A stretch of DNA of 64,000 nucleotides from Longispora fulva (GTDB lineage: Bacteria > Actinomycetota > Actinomycetes > Mycobacteriales > Micromonosporaceae). Made by a program: the position numbers and the translations under genes. The notes below the pieces were generated by a model. It was given only the letters and a program-made list of their open reading frames with translations, had not been told where the DNA came from and searched no databases. The stretch lies in contig NZ_JADOUF010000001.1 of NCBI RefSeq assembly GCF_015751905.1, forward strand, positions 5,704,001 through 5,768,000, given 5' to 3'. Shown in pieces: positions 1 through 9,847 of the stretch (positions are counted from its first letter, which is position 1; every line of letters begins with the position of its first letter).

Positions 1-11
1 CCGATCTCATC

Positions 12-1223
12 TCACGCCTCGTTTCCCTCGGTCTGGCGGGGCGCCGGACCCTTTCCCACGCCGAGATGCGCCGGCTTCTCGCCGACCATGGCGCTGAAGC
101 GGGCAGGAACCGGCACCGGTGGCACAGCTTGGGGGGCCGAATCCAACCGCGGCCTCAGCAACGCCGGGGCAGCAGGGTACTGGGCGCCAGGCACCAGCAC
201 CTGGCCGACAAGTGCCCGGGCTATCACTTCGCCTAGAAGAGGCGGCGTGGCGTTGCCTACCTGCTTGACCTGCTCGCCGAAGCGGCCCACCGGTTGCCAG
301 TCGTCGGGGAAGCTCTGGAGCCGCAGTCGCTCCCGCACGCTGAGCGGTCGGTTGTCCCAGTGGAAGGGGCCGGTCGAAGGGCCAGGGCTTGCCGGCAGCG
401 TCCAGGCGGGCTTGTCGCGCGCCAGTTTGAGGAGGAAGGACCAGTAGCGCGTCCGATACCCGAATAGTTCGCTACCCCCGCCGCGAGCCGTGAGGTACTG
501 ATAGTTGGACCCCTCCGGTATCGAGGGCAGCAGATCGGACCAGCCGCCGCTTCCAGACGGAACAACAGCCTCGCACAGGTCGCCCATCGCGTCCCATGCG
601 GTCATTCGCTCCATGGCATGCGTGGGTGCGGGAAGCGCGAAGGCACTCCCGTCCCTGGTTGCCACCGCAATGACCCGCCGGCGATGCTGCGGCACGCCGT
701 AGTCCGCAGCGTCCACGATCTCAGCCTGTAGCTGATACGAGGTACCGTGCCGCTTGTTGATCTTGTTGAGGCGACCTTCCACGAAGGGTTGTGCGGAGAT
801 CTTTCCTCGCAGAAAACCGGCCACGTTCTCGATCAGCAACACCCTGGGCAGGAATGCCTCTACCAGGTCCAGCATAGCGACCACCGTCTGTGCGCGTTCG
901 TCGTCCATGCCGCGCCGTCCACTGCTGGTCCATTGCCCGGCCACCGAGAACGGCTGACATGGCGGGCCACCGGCGATCACGTCGAGAGCTCCGCTGCCGA
1001 GGCCCAAGTCGCGCGGGCGCAACTCGGTGGCGGCCTGAAGCACATCCGCGCAGTCGAGCAACTTCCAACCGGGGCGGTTCTCCTCCAGGGATCTCCGGCA
1101 CAGTTCGTTCAACTCGACACAGCCGACCGTCTCCAGCCCGGCGGCTTCCAGACCACAGTCGAGGCCTCCGGTACCGGTGAAAAGCGAAAGGACGGTGAGT
1201 CGGGGTAATTCTGGAAGGGTCAC
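12..1223 (-). CDS. DNA (cytosine-5) methyltransferase, last gene of Druantia-like operon
   Basis: C5 cytosine DNA methyltransferase of about 403 aa, predicted to methylate host DNA. Family motifs appear in order: motif I LSLFTGTGG near the N-terminus, motif IV GGPPCQPFS with the catalytic Cys, motif VI ENV, motif VIII QHRRR, and motif X QVGNATPP near the C-terminus, with a target-recognition region between VIII and X. The GTG at 1223 is chosen because GGAGA lies 8 nt upstream; a TTG at 1265, only 4 nt after the helicase stop, would add 14 disordered-looking residues. It follows the DUF1998 helicase with almost no gap, so it is co-transcribed with it. Type II Druantia carries a cytosine methylase (DruM), so a self-marking role is likely. 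No Vsr or restriction endonuclease gene is visible beside it. The family call is very secure; the role is inference. Confidence 0.93.
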   Translation of the reverse strand: MTLPELPRLTVLSLFTGTGGLDCGLEAAGLETVGCVELNELCRRSLEENRPGWKLLDCADVLQAATELRPRDLGLGSGALDVIAGGPPCQPFSVAGQWTSSGRRGMDDERAQTVVAMLDLVEAFLPRVLLIENVAGFLRGKISAQPFVEGRLNKINKRHGTSYQLQAEIVDAADYGVPQHRRRVIAVATRDGSAFALPAPTHAMERMTAWDAMGDLCEAVVPSGSGGWSDLLPSIPEGSNYQYLTARGGGSELFGYRTRYWSFLLKLARDKPAWTLPASPGPSTGPFHWDNRPLSVRERLRLQSFPDDWQPVGRFGEQVKQVGNATPPLLGEVIARALVGQVLVPGAQYPAAPALLRPRLDSAPQAVPPVPVPARFSAMVGEKPAHLGVGKGPAPRQTEGNEA

Positions 1224-1269
1224 TGGGCTGGTCTCCGGTTGATCTGTCGTCGCATTGTCAGGCAAACCC

Positions 1270-4200
1270 TCAGTGGCTCATCAGGCCAGCCACCAGCGCC
1301 CCGGGGCGTCGGAGCAGCTCGAAGGTCGACGTAAACGTGGTCTGTGGATACTGCTGAACCAGGCTGACGACCCGGTCATTCACCGATCCGTCCTCCAGAT
1401 CCGCGAAGGGATGCATGATCGCCAGTCGACGACCACTGTTCCCGACGATCACCGGAGCCTCGTCCATGTCGTCCACGACGAGCCCGAAGTCCTTCGCGAA
1501 CTGGGCGGCAGCGCTCCTGTCCCTCGCACGGGATCGGTCGACCAGTAGCGGTCTACCCCGCATCAGGTCCAACAGGTCGGCTGCCAACCGCCAGTCGAGG
1601 AGCGGGTGCCAGGAGCGGTTGCCATAGTCGCGCAGGCAACGGTGGCAACTGGAATCGCACGGATCCCCACCGTGCTTCTGCAGGCGTGCCATCCACGCGT
1701 CGGCCTCATCGAGGAGTTCCTCGAACTTCTCCCCGAACCGTGCGGCATATCCGGCCCCATTCTCCAGACTGTCCGCGATGAAGACCTCGCCGAGCAGGAT
1801 GTCCTCACGAAGCTGCGGATGCACGCCGACCTGAATCTCATCCGGACCGATGTCGAGCCATGGCGCGGCGGCGTCACGCAGGAGGTAGCCGAGAGACGCC
1901 CAAGCACCCCGTCCAGAGGGGGCCTTCGGGCTAATCTGAAGGCCAGGGTCGAGATGGTCGAGACCGAGCACCAGGACATCCGTTCGCCGACGGGCCGAGA
2001 TCGCGACCAGCTCCGACGACGCACCGGTGGGGGTATGAAAGGTTAGCCCGGCGCGGGCCTTCGACTGCGCCTCGGCGAGCAGGCCACCCTCCAGCAGCCC
2101 TGGCGTCAGCTCCTCTCTGCCCTGCCGGCTCCGCCATGTCGCGGTGGTGAACGCGTACAGCTTGCCGTTGTTGTCGTTGATAGCCAGGATCTCCCCGGAA
2201 ACCGACCTTATGAGCGCATTGCTGTCCCGTCGTTCGTACTCGCCGCTCACCAGTGAGAGCCTCGGCTGGGACGCCTGCGCCGTCGGCTCGCCGAGCTGTT
2301 CATAGTCCCGGGACTGGAACGACGTGCGGTAGCCGGCAGGCTCTGCGAGGTCGACCTGCATGAAGTCCTCGTCACTACCGCACGTGGGGCAGCTGACCGC
2401 TGCCTCGTTGTCGGTAACACCGAGGCATGCCCGGCAGAGCCCTGCCCGGGACCGCGGGCCTAGCGGACTGTTGCCCTGCCCCCACCTGCCGTTGGGATGT
2501 TGGATGTAGTCGACGACACCGACGGCGGTGTGCACCGCCTTGTCCTTCACCACCTCGGCACCGGGCCCGAACTCCGAAATCGCCATCCCGGCGTCGCGGT
2601 CCAGGGTCCTCGGTTCCTGTCCGAATCGGGGTTGCTCGGTGTAGAGGACCCGTGACTGGGTGGGGAAGCCGAACATGGGCAGGACGCCGGCCTGGGCGAG
2701 CGCTTCCGACAGGTGAGGCACTCGACTCGTGCCGGCAGCCAGGTCGATGACGTCAGCGAGGTCCCCGCTGGCCCAGTCGGCGAGCTCGCGCTGGTCAAGT
2801 TTCGTCACCTGGGTGTCGACGAGCAGATGTGCCGCAATGTCCTCCCACATCGTGCGGCGCTCGGCGAGTATGGCCCTGACCGTCGCGGCGATCTCAGGGC
2901 GGTGCTGCCAGTCGACGACTGTGCCGAACTCGCCGTGCACGCTGCGGCCACCGATGAAGTCGTCCACGCGGACAGCAGTCTCACGGAAAACCCGAGTCAG
3001 CACCTCGGCCGCGAACGCACGTTGGAGAATGGGGGCGGATCGCATGTCCAGGAACGGCTGCGGCGGCAGGTCGCCGGTGATCGAGCCGGGGTTGGCGAAG
3101 TAGTGCTCGTCGTGACTGCGGGCACCGCGGCAGACGGTCAGGGCGACCGCGAGGTGCTCACTGCGTCGCCCTGCCCGGCCGACCCGCTGCTGGTAGTTGA
3201 AGCGCTGCGGCGGCATGTTGGCCATCACCACGCCGCGGAGGGCCCCGATGTCCACGCCCGCCTCCATGGTGGTGGTCACCGAAAGTACGTCGATCTCGTC
3301 GACGAGGGGCTGCTCGTCGCCATCAAGGAAGACGCCCTGGAACCGGGCCTGTCGCGCTTGCCCCTCCAGCGGGTCCGTCTGCCCGGTGAGTTCCTCGCAG
3401 TGCATGCGGTAGACACCGCCATCTTCCTTCGCCAGCCAGCTGTAGTAGTCCTGGCGAATCGCGGCCACCGGCTCGGCACTCTCGCTGAGCGGCCGCGAGC
3501 ACGTGACACAGATGCCCGCACTGCGATGGAGGTGCTTCGTCCGGCACACGCCACAACGCCAGAAGCACGGCTCGTGCACCTGCAGGAGGCGCACCTGCGC
3601 GGGGTCTACCTGAAAGCCGGTCGACGCCCGGACGCCGATCCGTTCGCCGAGCGCCTCCAGCAGCGTCGGGCCCTCGCCTTCCCGGCCGTGGAACTTCGCG
3701 ACCGCGGCCGCGTAGTCGCGCACCACTCTGGGCCAGTTGTCTTCCGGCTTGAGTGCCAGCATGCGCCGCTTGCGCCCGAGAAGGCGCAACACCGAGCAGG
3801 CGAACTGATCGGCGGCGCCCTTATCGAGCAGGCCGATCGTGACCGGCGCGGCCGGAACCGCATGGGCGATGCCGATCGACTCCATATCCCGGTCGCCGCC
3901 GGCGAAGACCGTCCGGACGATCTGGGTGCCCAGAGCCATCTCGATGTCGCTGCGCAGGTCACGAGCCGGGTTGTCGAGGACAGCCGCGTCCCGGCCCCGG
4001 ATGGTGACGACGCTCCACTCGTACAACGTCGTCCAGGGCTTGTCGTTTGTCGTCTTCTGCTTCCCGGGACCGGGGCCGGCGGGGTTGACGCCCAGCCGGA
4101 GTAGCCGGGGCCCTACCTGGTGAGTGAGGTCGAGCATGCTGGGCCGGCCGCCAAGCGTTTCCGCGGCGGCGGCGAGCGCGGCCTCGTCTCCGTCGTCCAG

Positions 4201-6621
4201 CGGGAGGCCCTGCCGCTTGGACTCGATGGCGATCAACGCGGACGGGTGGCTCGCCTTGAGGCGGTTGCGGAGCGCGAGAACCTCAGGGCTCTGGTCGCCC
4301 TCGAGCAAACTCTGTAGGAGAATGCCATCCGTCGACAGGTCCGTGAGCGTCTCCACCACCATGGCTCGGACCAGGTCGAGGTAGTGCGCGAGTTCCAGGT
4401 TTGCGGAGACCCGCGCGGCGCCCTGTCGGCTGTCGGAGAAGACCACGAGACGCGAACCGAGCCGCCGCTTGAGCGCGCCGGTGAGCACCTGGTTCGCCCG
4501 GTCGAAACCAACGCCCTGTGTCCGGATCGGCGAGCGGGACCGCTGCCTGTCCTCCACCTTTCCCTTGCTCACATACTCCCAGTCGTCCCCGCAGGACGGG
4601 CACTCCGTCGGCAACGCTGGCATCCGGTCCTCGGCGCCGCCCCCGTCCAACTCGTACCGGTAGCCCGTGGCCCGCTGTCCGGTCTTGGCCTCCAGAAGTC
4701 CCGTGCCCGGCGAGAGGCGGACCCGCACGAAGCGCATCTTGTACTTGGGCGCCTTCGAATCCGTCGAGAGTTTCGTGCCGGTGTGCGACCAGGGCTTGGT
4801 CACGACGGGAGGCCGATCCGTCGGCCAGTACAGCCGGTAGCCAGCGGCATTGTTGCCACCGATCACCCTGTCGGGCAGCTGGTCCAACGCCGCGATGGTG
4901 GAGACCAGGAATTCCTTCGAACCCGAGAGGGCGACGTAGCCCCCCAGCATGCTCTCGCCGCAGGACTGGCAGTACAGCAGCTCCAGCACGCGTGAGCCGC
5001 ACTCGCAGGTGAAGCGCGGAGTCGCGTACAACATGCCGATGCGACGGGTGGGGGACCGGAACTCCGGGTCGACAGCGGCGCACTCGGGGTCAGAGCAAGC
5101 CCAGAGACCTTGAAGGGTACGCACGAACATGTGACCCCGAAGCCGGGCGCTCGGCTCCTCCTGTCGTTCCAGCAGTGCGACCAGAGAACTCAGCGCCTGC
5201 CGGGCTTGGCCGCCGGGAAGCTTGGGGAAGACTCGCTCCGCCACTGTCCCTAGTGGCCGCGGGCGCAGGCCGTCCTCCTCGGTGAGCGCGCGAGCCAGCG
5301 CCCGTTGAACGGTGCCGTCAGCGGGCAACACCGACGGGTCGGCGTCGCCCACCAGCAGTGTCTCGGCGAGATTGGTTAGGTCGTCGTCACCCTCCGGGAC
5401 GACGTGTTCACTATGGATGAACGTGAACCCCGCTCCCTCCGATCGCGCGAAGAACTCGCCCAGGAAGGCCCTGCCCTCATCGTTGTCCTGGATACTGGCC
5501 GACGTGCCGATCACACGCAACTGGTCGGGGCGCTGGTCCAGCCCCAAGGCCGCCATCAGTCGGCGCAGCAGATAGGCCACCTCGGTGCCCGCCGTGCCCC
5601 GGTACATGTGTAACTCGTCCACCACCAGGGTGAAGCAGTGCTCGGGTGACGCCTCGAGCCAGCGCCGGGTCGCCTCGATCATCGGCGCCTCGTCGGACCG
5701 AGCCAGGGCGATGGACAGCATGCTGTAGTTGGTGATGAAGATGTCCGGCACTGACCGCTGCATATCCCACCGGGACCGCATCTCGGCGCCGTCCATCGCA
5801 GGCAGGAAGTACCGGGCCGACTCCTGGATCTCTTCGTCGGCGATCCGCGCGAGTAGATTCGCGTGCCTGCGCTCCGCCTGAAACATCAATTTGCGCAGCC
5901 GGTCGACCTTGTCTGCCTTCGCGGTCTCAGCGGTGCCCGGAAGTGGGGTTCGTCCCGTGTATCGGCCGAAGTAGAAGCGGTGGCCGGGACGGTGCTGGTC
6001 GAACCACGCACGGGCGGCCGGCGAGTCCAGCGCCACGCGGAGCCGGACCATCTGGTCCTCGACAAGCGCATTCATCGGGTACAGCAGGAGTGCTCGGATA
6101 CCAGGAAGCCGACCCTCGTGGCCGGTTCGTTGTGCCTGGAACGCGCCGCTGCCGCGCCACCATCGTGGCTGGATGACCGCCGCGCGAGGTGCCCATTCGC
6201 GGGACTCCCGGACGAGCTGGGCGAACACCGGCAACAAGAACGACTCGGTCTTACCCGAGCCTGTGCCCGTGCCGACGATGACGTCCTTTCCCGCCAACGA
6301 GGCGCGGAGAGCCTGCTCCTGATGGATGTAGGCCCGCTCATGTGGAAGCAGCCCCGCGGCGACGAGGTCAGCAGCCTCGCTGAGGCCGATGGCAGCGAAG
6401 GTCTCCGCCAGGGAATTCTCGGCGGAGGGAAAAGTGGGCATCAGCTCCACATAGGGGTCTGTGAACACCGAGCCGCCACGCTTCAGGAGCCGTCGACGTT
6501 CCCGTTCGATCTCGTTGTCCCGCAGCTCATAGGCTGTTTCGTAGTATCGAAGAAAGGCATCCTCGAGATATTCCTGCAGGCCGTCGAGTGTCAGGGAACT
6601 GCGAGCCTTCGGCGTGGTCAC
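1270..6621 (-). CDS. druE: DruE-like giant helicase with C-terminal DUF1998 region
   Basis: A 1783-aa superfamily 2 helicase. Walker A GTGTGSGKT is at about 117-125, the motif II variant DELH at about 335, SDSRQ (motif IV type) at about 732, and motif VI QQRVGRAGRR at about 1147. Paired Cys clusters suggest zinc ribbons near 507-556, 677, 1023-1040 and 1397-1412. The end carries CDSSCHRCLRDYGN at about 1658, the Cys pattern of DUF1998-type helicases. Size and single-chain layout fit DruE of Druantia systems better than DISARM, where helicase and DUF1998 are on separate proteins. The GTG start overlaps the upstream gene's stop as GTGA, indicating translational coupling. It probably drives ATP-dependent DNA translocation in anti-phage defence. 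An Lhr-like repair helicase is the alternative. Confidence 0.85.
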   Translation of the reverse strand: MTTPKARSSLTLDGLQEYLEDAFLRYYETAYELRDNEIERERRRLLKRGGSVFTDPYVELMPTFPSAENSLAETFAAIGLSEAADLVAAGLLPHERAYIHQEQALRASLAGKDVIVGTGTGSGKTESFLLPVFAQLVRESREWAPRAAVIQPRWWRGSGAFQAQRTGHEGRLPGIRALLLYPMNALVEDQMVRLRVALDSPAARAWFDQHRPGHRFYFGRYTGRTPLPGTAETAKADKVDRLRKLMFQAERRHANLLARIADEEIQESARYFLPAMDGAEMRSRWDMQRSVPDIFITNYSMLSIALARSDEAPMIEATRRWLEASPEHCFTLVVDELHMYRGTAGTEVAYLLRRLMAALGLDQRPDQLRVIGTSASIQDNDEGRAFLGEFFARSEGAGFTFIHSEHVVPEGDDDLTNLAETLLVGDADPSVLPADGTVQRALARALTEEDGLRPRPLGTVAERVFPKLPGGQARQALSSLVALLERQEEPSARLRGHMFVRTLQGLWACSDPECAAVDPEFRSPTRRIGMLYATPRFTCECGSRVLELLYCQSCGESMLGGYVALSGSKEFLVSTIAALDQLPDRVIGGNNAAGYRLYWPTDRPPVVTKPWSHTGTKLSTDSKAPKYKMRFVRVRLSPGTGLLEAKTGQRATGYRYELDGGGAEDRMPALPTECPSCGDDWEYVSKGKVEDRQRSRSPIRTQGVGFDRANQVLTGALKRRLGSRLVVFSDSRQGAARVSANLELAHYLDLVRAMVVETLTDLSTDGILLQSLLEGDQSPEVLALRNRLKASHPSALIAIESKRQGLPLDDGDEAALAAAAETLGGRPSMLDLTHQVGPRLLRLGVNPAGPGPGKQKTTNDKPWTTLYEWSVVTIRGRDAAVLDNPARDLRSDIEMALGTQIVRTVFAGGDRDMESIGIAHAVPAAPVTIGLLDKGAADQFACSVLRLLGRKRRMLALKPEDNWPRVVRDYAAAVAKFHGREGEGPTLLEALGERIGVRASTGFQVDPAQVRLLQVHEPCFWRCGVCRTKHLHRSAGICVTCSRPLSESAEPVAAIRQDYYSWLAKEDGGVYRMHCEELTGQTDPLEGQARQARFQGVFLDGDEQPLVDEIDVLSVTTTMEAGVDIGALRGVVMANMPPQRFNYQQRVGRAGRRSEHLAVALTVCRGARSHDEHYFANPGSITGDLPPQPFLDMRSAPILQRAFAAEVLTRVFRETAVRVDDFIGGRSVHGEFGTVVDWQHRPEIAATVRAILAERRTMWEDIAAHLLVDTQVTKLDQRELADWASGDLADVIDLAAGTSRVPHLSEALAQAGVLPMFGFPTQSRVLYTEQPRFGQEPRTLDRDAGMAISEFGPGAEVVKDKAVHTAVGVVDYIQHPNGRWGQGNSPLGPRSRAGLCRACLGVTDNEAAVSCPTCGSDEDFMQVDLAEPAGYRTSFQSRDYEQLGEPTAQASQPRLSLVSGEYERRDSNALIRSVSGEILAINDNNGKLYAFTTATWRSRQGREELTPGLLEGGLLAEAQSKARAGLTFHTPTGASSELVAISARRRTDVLVLGLDHLDPGLQISPKAPSGRGAWASLGYLLRDAAAPWLDIGPDEIQVGVHPQLREDILLGEVFIADSLENGAGYAARFGEKFEELLDEADAWMARLQKHGGDPCDSSCHRCLRDYGNRSWHPLLDWRLAADLLDLMRGRPLLVDRSRARDRSAAAQFAKDFGLVVDDMDEAPVIVGNSGRRLAIMHPFADLEDGSVNDRVVSLVQQYPQTTFTSTFELLRRPGALVAGLMSH

Positions 6622-9600
6622 CGTTTGAATACTAGTGTTCCGTCGCTGTCCCGGAGGTCCTGTTTGAGCAGTGCCGCGACCTGATGTGCAGTCGGAGCAT
6701 CAACATTTTCGTATACCAAACATGGCTGATCCGCGCGGCCCAAGCGGCCGCGGCAAGGCGGAAGGCCGGTACGTAGCGTAAGGGCACGATCGATGAGCTC
6801 CGGCAGCCGCGCGTTGGCCGGCGCCAGCAACCGCCTCGCGATCGGGTCATGCGTCAGGAGCTCGGTGTGGCCGTAGCTCGCCCGGGCAAGCCATTGACCG
6901 TTCTGACTCGAGACCAGAGTCATGATGCCCTCCGCGTCACGCCAGGCATGCTTCTTCTGGCCGTTCACTGTGTACTGATAGAACCCAGATGGCGCATCCG
7001 TGTTTCGTTGCACCCACTGCCAACCACCGGACGGCGTGGGACTCCATCGGTGCGGATCGGCCCCCGGGCTGACTTCCATCTGCTGACCGACGACAACCGC
7101 CTGGTCCAAGGAAGGCTGCATCTCCAGCAACCGCACAGGTACCTGACCGGAGAGACTCACGCCCAGCACGCCCAGGCCTGCACGGACACGGTCGCGGCAG
7201 CCACCATCCCACTCGACGTAGACGACAGTCGGCCCGAGCGGCTGGCCCGCCGCTGTTCTCGGATTTCGATAGTGGACAGTCAGGCTGATAACCGCTGCCG
7301 CAACCGCAGGATCGTCGTCATCCGGATCGTCGATGCGCTCAAGGAGTCGAAGGGGGCGGGCACCCGCGAGCACATGCAGGCCGGCGGCGGCCGGCAGTGC
7401 CACCAGTACCGCAGGCGAGACCGCCACCTGGCGCCGCGACCAGTCCGGTTCGACGTGGCCCAGTCGCATGAGCGTCAGGAGAGCCGACCGTGCTTGTCCA
7501 GCCGAGCTTTGCATGTCGTACCGGCCACACGCCCACGACCAGCTCTCCGCGAAGGCGTCGTACGACGCGCGACCATCCTCACGCTCGGACAGCCACTTGA
7601 GCACATCGTCGTAGGGGTTCCGCGGGTCGACCGCGTGTGTCACGTCGGCCCGGAGCGGCAGCTCGACGTGCTGCATCGGAGGCTCCGGAGGTGCCGTCTG
7701 TCGTCGACGCATCGCCGCTTCCAGGACCCGTGCCATCCCCTTGTCGGGCTCGCCCACCCACCGCCAACCGCGCTCCGCGACGAACTCGGGGACGAGATCC
7801 TGACGGGATTGTGAACGCGCGTGGCCCGGCAATCGGGCGGCACCGGATGGGATCGCCAGGACGTGCTTGACATGCTGGAGCCCGGAGCGGACCACAAAAT
7901 ACGCGGCATGGCTGAAGCTCGACCGGATCGTGTGCATGACATCGACGGAGGCCGGTTCGAGGCCAATCTCGCGAAGCCACTGCGGCGTGGACGGCCAGAC
8001 CTGCCGGATGTCCCCTTCCGCGGTCAGCACCAGGCACTCTCCGCCGGGTGGACAACGCACCGTGAGTGCCTCGGGGATCGACACCCCGCGCAGGTCGGCT
8101 CCACTCAACGAGGCGGCGTGAGCGGCTCCGTCGCGTGCGGGTTCACCAAACTCATACCCTGCGTCATGGGGGCGGATCGGTCTGGCGAGTCGGCCGGTCC
8201 TTGCCGTCTCCCGGGCAAAGGAGATCGTCTGGAACCTGATCCGGCCGAACTCCGACGAGAAGACATGATCACCCGGTTCGGGTATGAACTCAGACAAGCT
8301 GACCCTGCGCTGATTCGGCGCGATGCTCAACATCTCCCCGTCGAAGCGCACCGACGACAGGCCGCCAACGGGGAGGTCGACATCGGGCTCGCCACCCACC
8401 AGATAGGTGTGGGGGCCGATCGGCAGGCCTCCGACCACAGATATCCGCTGACCGGACGCCGCCCCGAACCGGGCCAGATTCAGAGAGGTCAGCAGGTCGG
8501 ACTCCGGATCAAGGCGGAGATCGAGAAACCACGACCAGCCGGCCACGTCGGCCGCCTGGGGCACAGCGCGAAGACCCGCTTCTCGCAACGCCGCCGCCAC
8601 CTTGGCCGTCTGCCTCCTATGGGCCAGGACATGACAGGTGGTTGGCTGGTCGATACCTCGGCACTGCAATCGACCACCCAGTGACGGATCATTGCGGAAC
8701 ACATAGATTTCACGACCACCGAACTGAACCGCTGTCCGGTCAGTCAGTTCGTGCAGGTAGCCGATCTCCAGGAGTTGTGCGGCCGGGGTGTCTATGCCGA
8801 CGATGGCGTACCGGTCGAACGAGTCGAACTCCTGGGACTGGCCGTGCCCGATGTCCAGGGGGACACCGTGCCACGCCGGGGCGACTTCGATCACGCCGCT
8901 AAAGACGCCCTCCCACTCGTCATACTGAAGCAGTCCCCGCCGGGGACTCGAAAGCCGCACCCGGAATCCGTCCCGCCGCCACCGCTTCGCCTCGTCGGCC
9001 AGGACCTCCTGCAGAATCTCGCGCGTTGACTCGTGAGCGAACCTTTGCAGCAGGCCAAAGGCCGTCGCGCCGCGATATCGCAGCCACTCCAGGAATTCCT
9101 GCACTGGCGGCGCTCCGTCACCCGGGAATGCCGACTCGTCGAGGAACTCCTCGATGAAGCGGCGCTCCGAATGACGGATCAGGCCTTGGCTGCGGGCCCA
9201 ACCCTGGAGCGTCCAGCGCGGATGCGCACGGGCGGTGCGGGCCCCGTAAGCGGCGCCGGGCCCGTCCAGCCAGTCGTTCCACACCTGCCACAGCACCGGC
9301 ACATGATGGTCGTAGCCGGGTGGAGCCGTCGCAACGGCGTCCAGGCCCAGGAGCTGGTTCTGCCTCCGGTAGATGCCATAGGGCCCCACCGGCTCCTCTG
9401 TCACGGCCAGAACGGTCATGGCGAGGTGGGCGGCCAGAGGCGGAGCGCCGGCAAAGCCCAGGCGCCGCCAGCGTTGTGCGGCCTCGGCTCCTCGACGGAA
9501 TGGTTCCCTACCGGCATGCGCCTGAAAATCTCTCACGAACTCGCTGACGGCTTTCGCCGGCTCCAGTCCTGACAGCTTGCCGAGCAGTTCCCGATCAACA

Positions 9601-9680
9601 TAGAGATAGAGCGGCACGCCGGCCTGACCACGCGCCATGACGTCTTCGAGCAGGGCTTTGTTCCACTGCTCAAGGCCCAT
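6618..9680 (-). CDS. Large protein of unknown fold, DruH-like partner of the DUF1998 helicase
   Basis: First gene of the operon, about 1020 aa. I see no nuclease, ATPase or methylase motif, no signal peptide and no membrane segment. It starts MGLEQWNKALL and has an acidic/aromatic N-terminal third, with no obvious repeats. The ATG at 9680 is preferred; the in-frame GTG at 9701 has no ribosome site and adds seven residues. Its stop overlaps the helicase start by 4 nt. A protein of about 1000 aa directly upstream of a DruE-type helicase is the arrangement of Druantia type III (druH-druE), so DruH is proposed from position and size, not from recognised residues. It might instead be a lineage-specific partner of a different DUF1998 system. 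Confidence 0.7.
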   Translation of the reverse strand: MGLEQWNKALLEDVMARGQAGVPLYLYVDRELLGKLSGLEPAKAVSEFVRDFQAHAGREPFRRGAEAAQRWRRLGFAGAPPLAAHLAMTVLAVTEEPVGPYGIYRRQNQLLGLDAVATAPPGYDHHVPVLWQVWNDWLDGPGAAYGARTARAHPRWTLQGWARSQGLIRHSERRFIEEFLDESAFPGDGAPPVQEFLEWLRYRGATAFGLLQRFAHESTREILQEVLADEAKRWRRDGFRVRLSSPRRGLLQYDEWEGVFSGVIEVAPAWHGVPLDIGHGQSQEFDSFDRYAIVGIDTPAAQLLEIGYLHELTDRTAVQFGGREIYVFRNDPSLGGRLQCRGIDQPTTCHVLAHRRQTAKVAAALREAGLRAVPQAADVAGWSWFLDLRLDPESDLLTSLNLARFGAASGQRISVVGGLPIGPHTYLVGGEPDVDLPVGGLSSVRFDGEMLSIAPNQRRVSLSEFIPEPGDHVFSSEFGRIRFQTISFARETARTGRLARPIRPHDAGYEFGEPARDGAAHAASLSGADLRGVSIPEALTVRCPPGGECLVLTAEGDIRQVWPSTPQWLREIGLEPASVDVMHTIRSSFSHAAYFVVRSGLQHVKHVLAIPSGAARLPGHARSQSRQDLVPEFVAERGWRWVGEPDKGMARVLEAAMRRRQTAPPEPPMQHVELPLRADVTHAVDPRNPYDDVLKWLSEREDGRASYDAFAESWSWACGRYDMQSSAGQARSALLTLMRLGHVEPDWSRRQVAVSPAVLVALPAAAGLHVLAGARPLRLLERIDDPDDDDPAVAAAVISLTVHYRNPRTAAGQPLGPTVVYVEWDGGCRDRVRAGLGVLGVSLSGQVPVRLLEMQPSLDQAVVVGQQMEVSPGADPHRWSPTPSGGWQWVQRNTDAPSGFYQYTVNGQKKHAWRDAEGIMTLVSSQNGQWLARASYGHTELLTHDPIARRLLAPANARLPELIDRALTLRTGLPPCRGRLGRADQPCLVYENVDAPTAHQVAALLKQDLRDSDGTLVFKR

Positions 9681-9847
9681 CACCGCGGTCCAGCGATACA
9701 CCGTACCGACGAAGGCTCAGAAGGAGATCCGGTGCCAGCAGTGCTCTCGAACTCTTGGCAGGCTGTGGAACGACATGATGCACCTGTCGTCAAGGAATTC
9801 CTCCCCGACACGTGATGGACGACGGGAATCTCCGCCGCACCTGGATA

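Noticed and set aside
2713-4104. 463-codon open frame on the plus strand inside the helicase gene
   Set aside because: Mirror frame of a real GC-rich gene: composition rich in Arg, His, Pro and Val, no domain, and it lies wholly opposite conserved helicase sequence.
12-9680. DISARM system
   Set aside because: DISARM has helicase and DUF1998 on separate proteins plus a phospholipase D protein; here both helicase and DUF1998-type region are on one chain and no PLD motif (HxK) gene is present.
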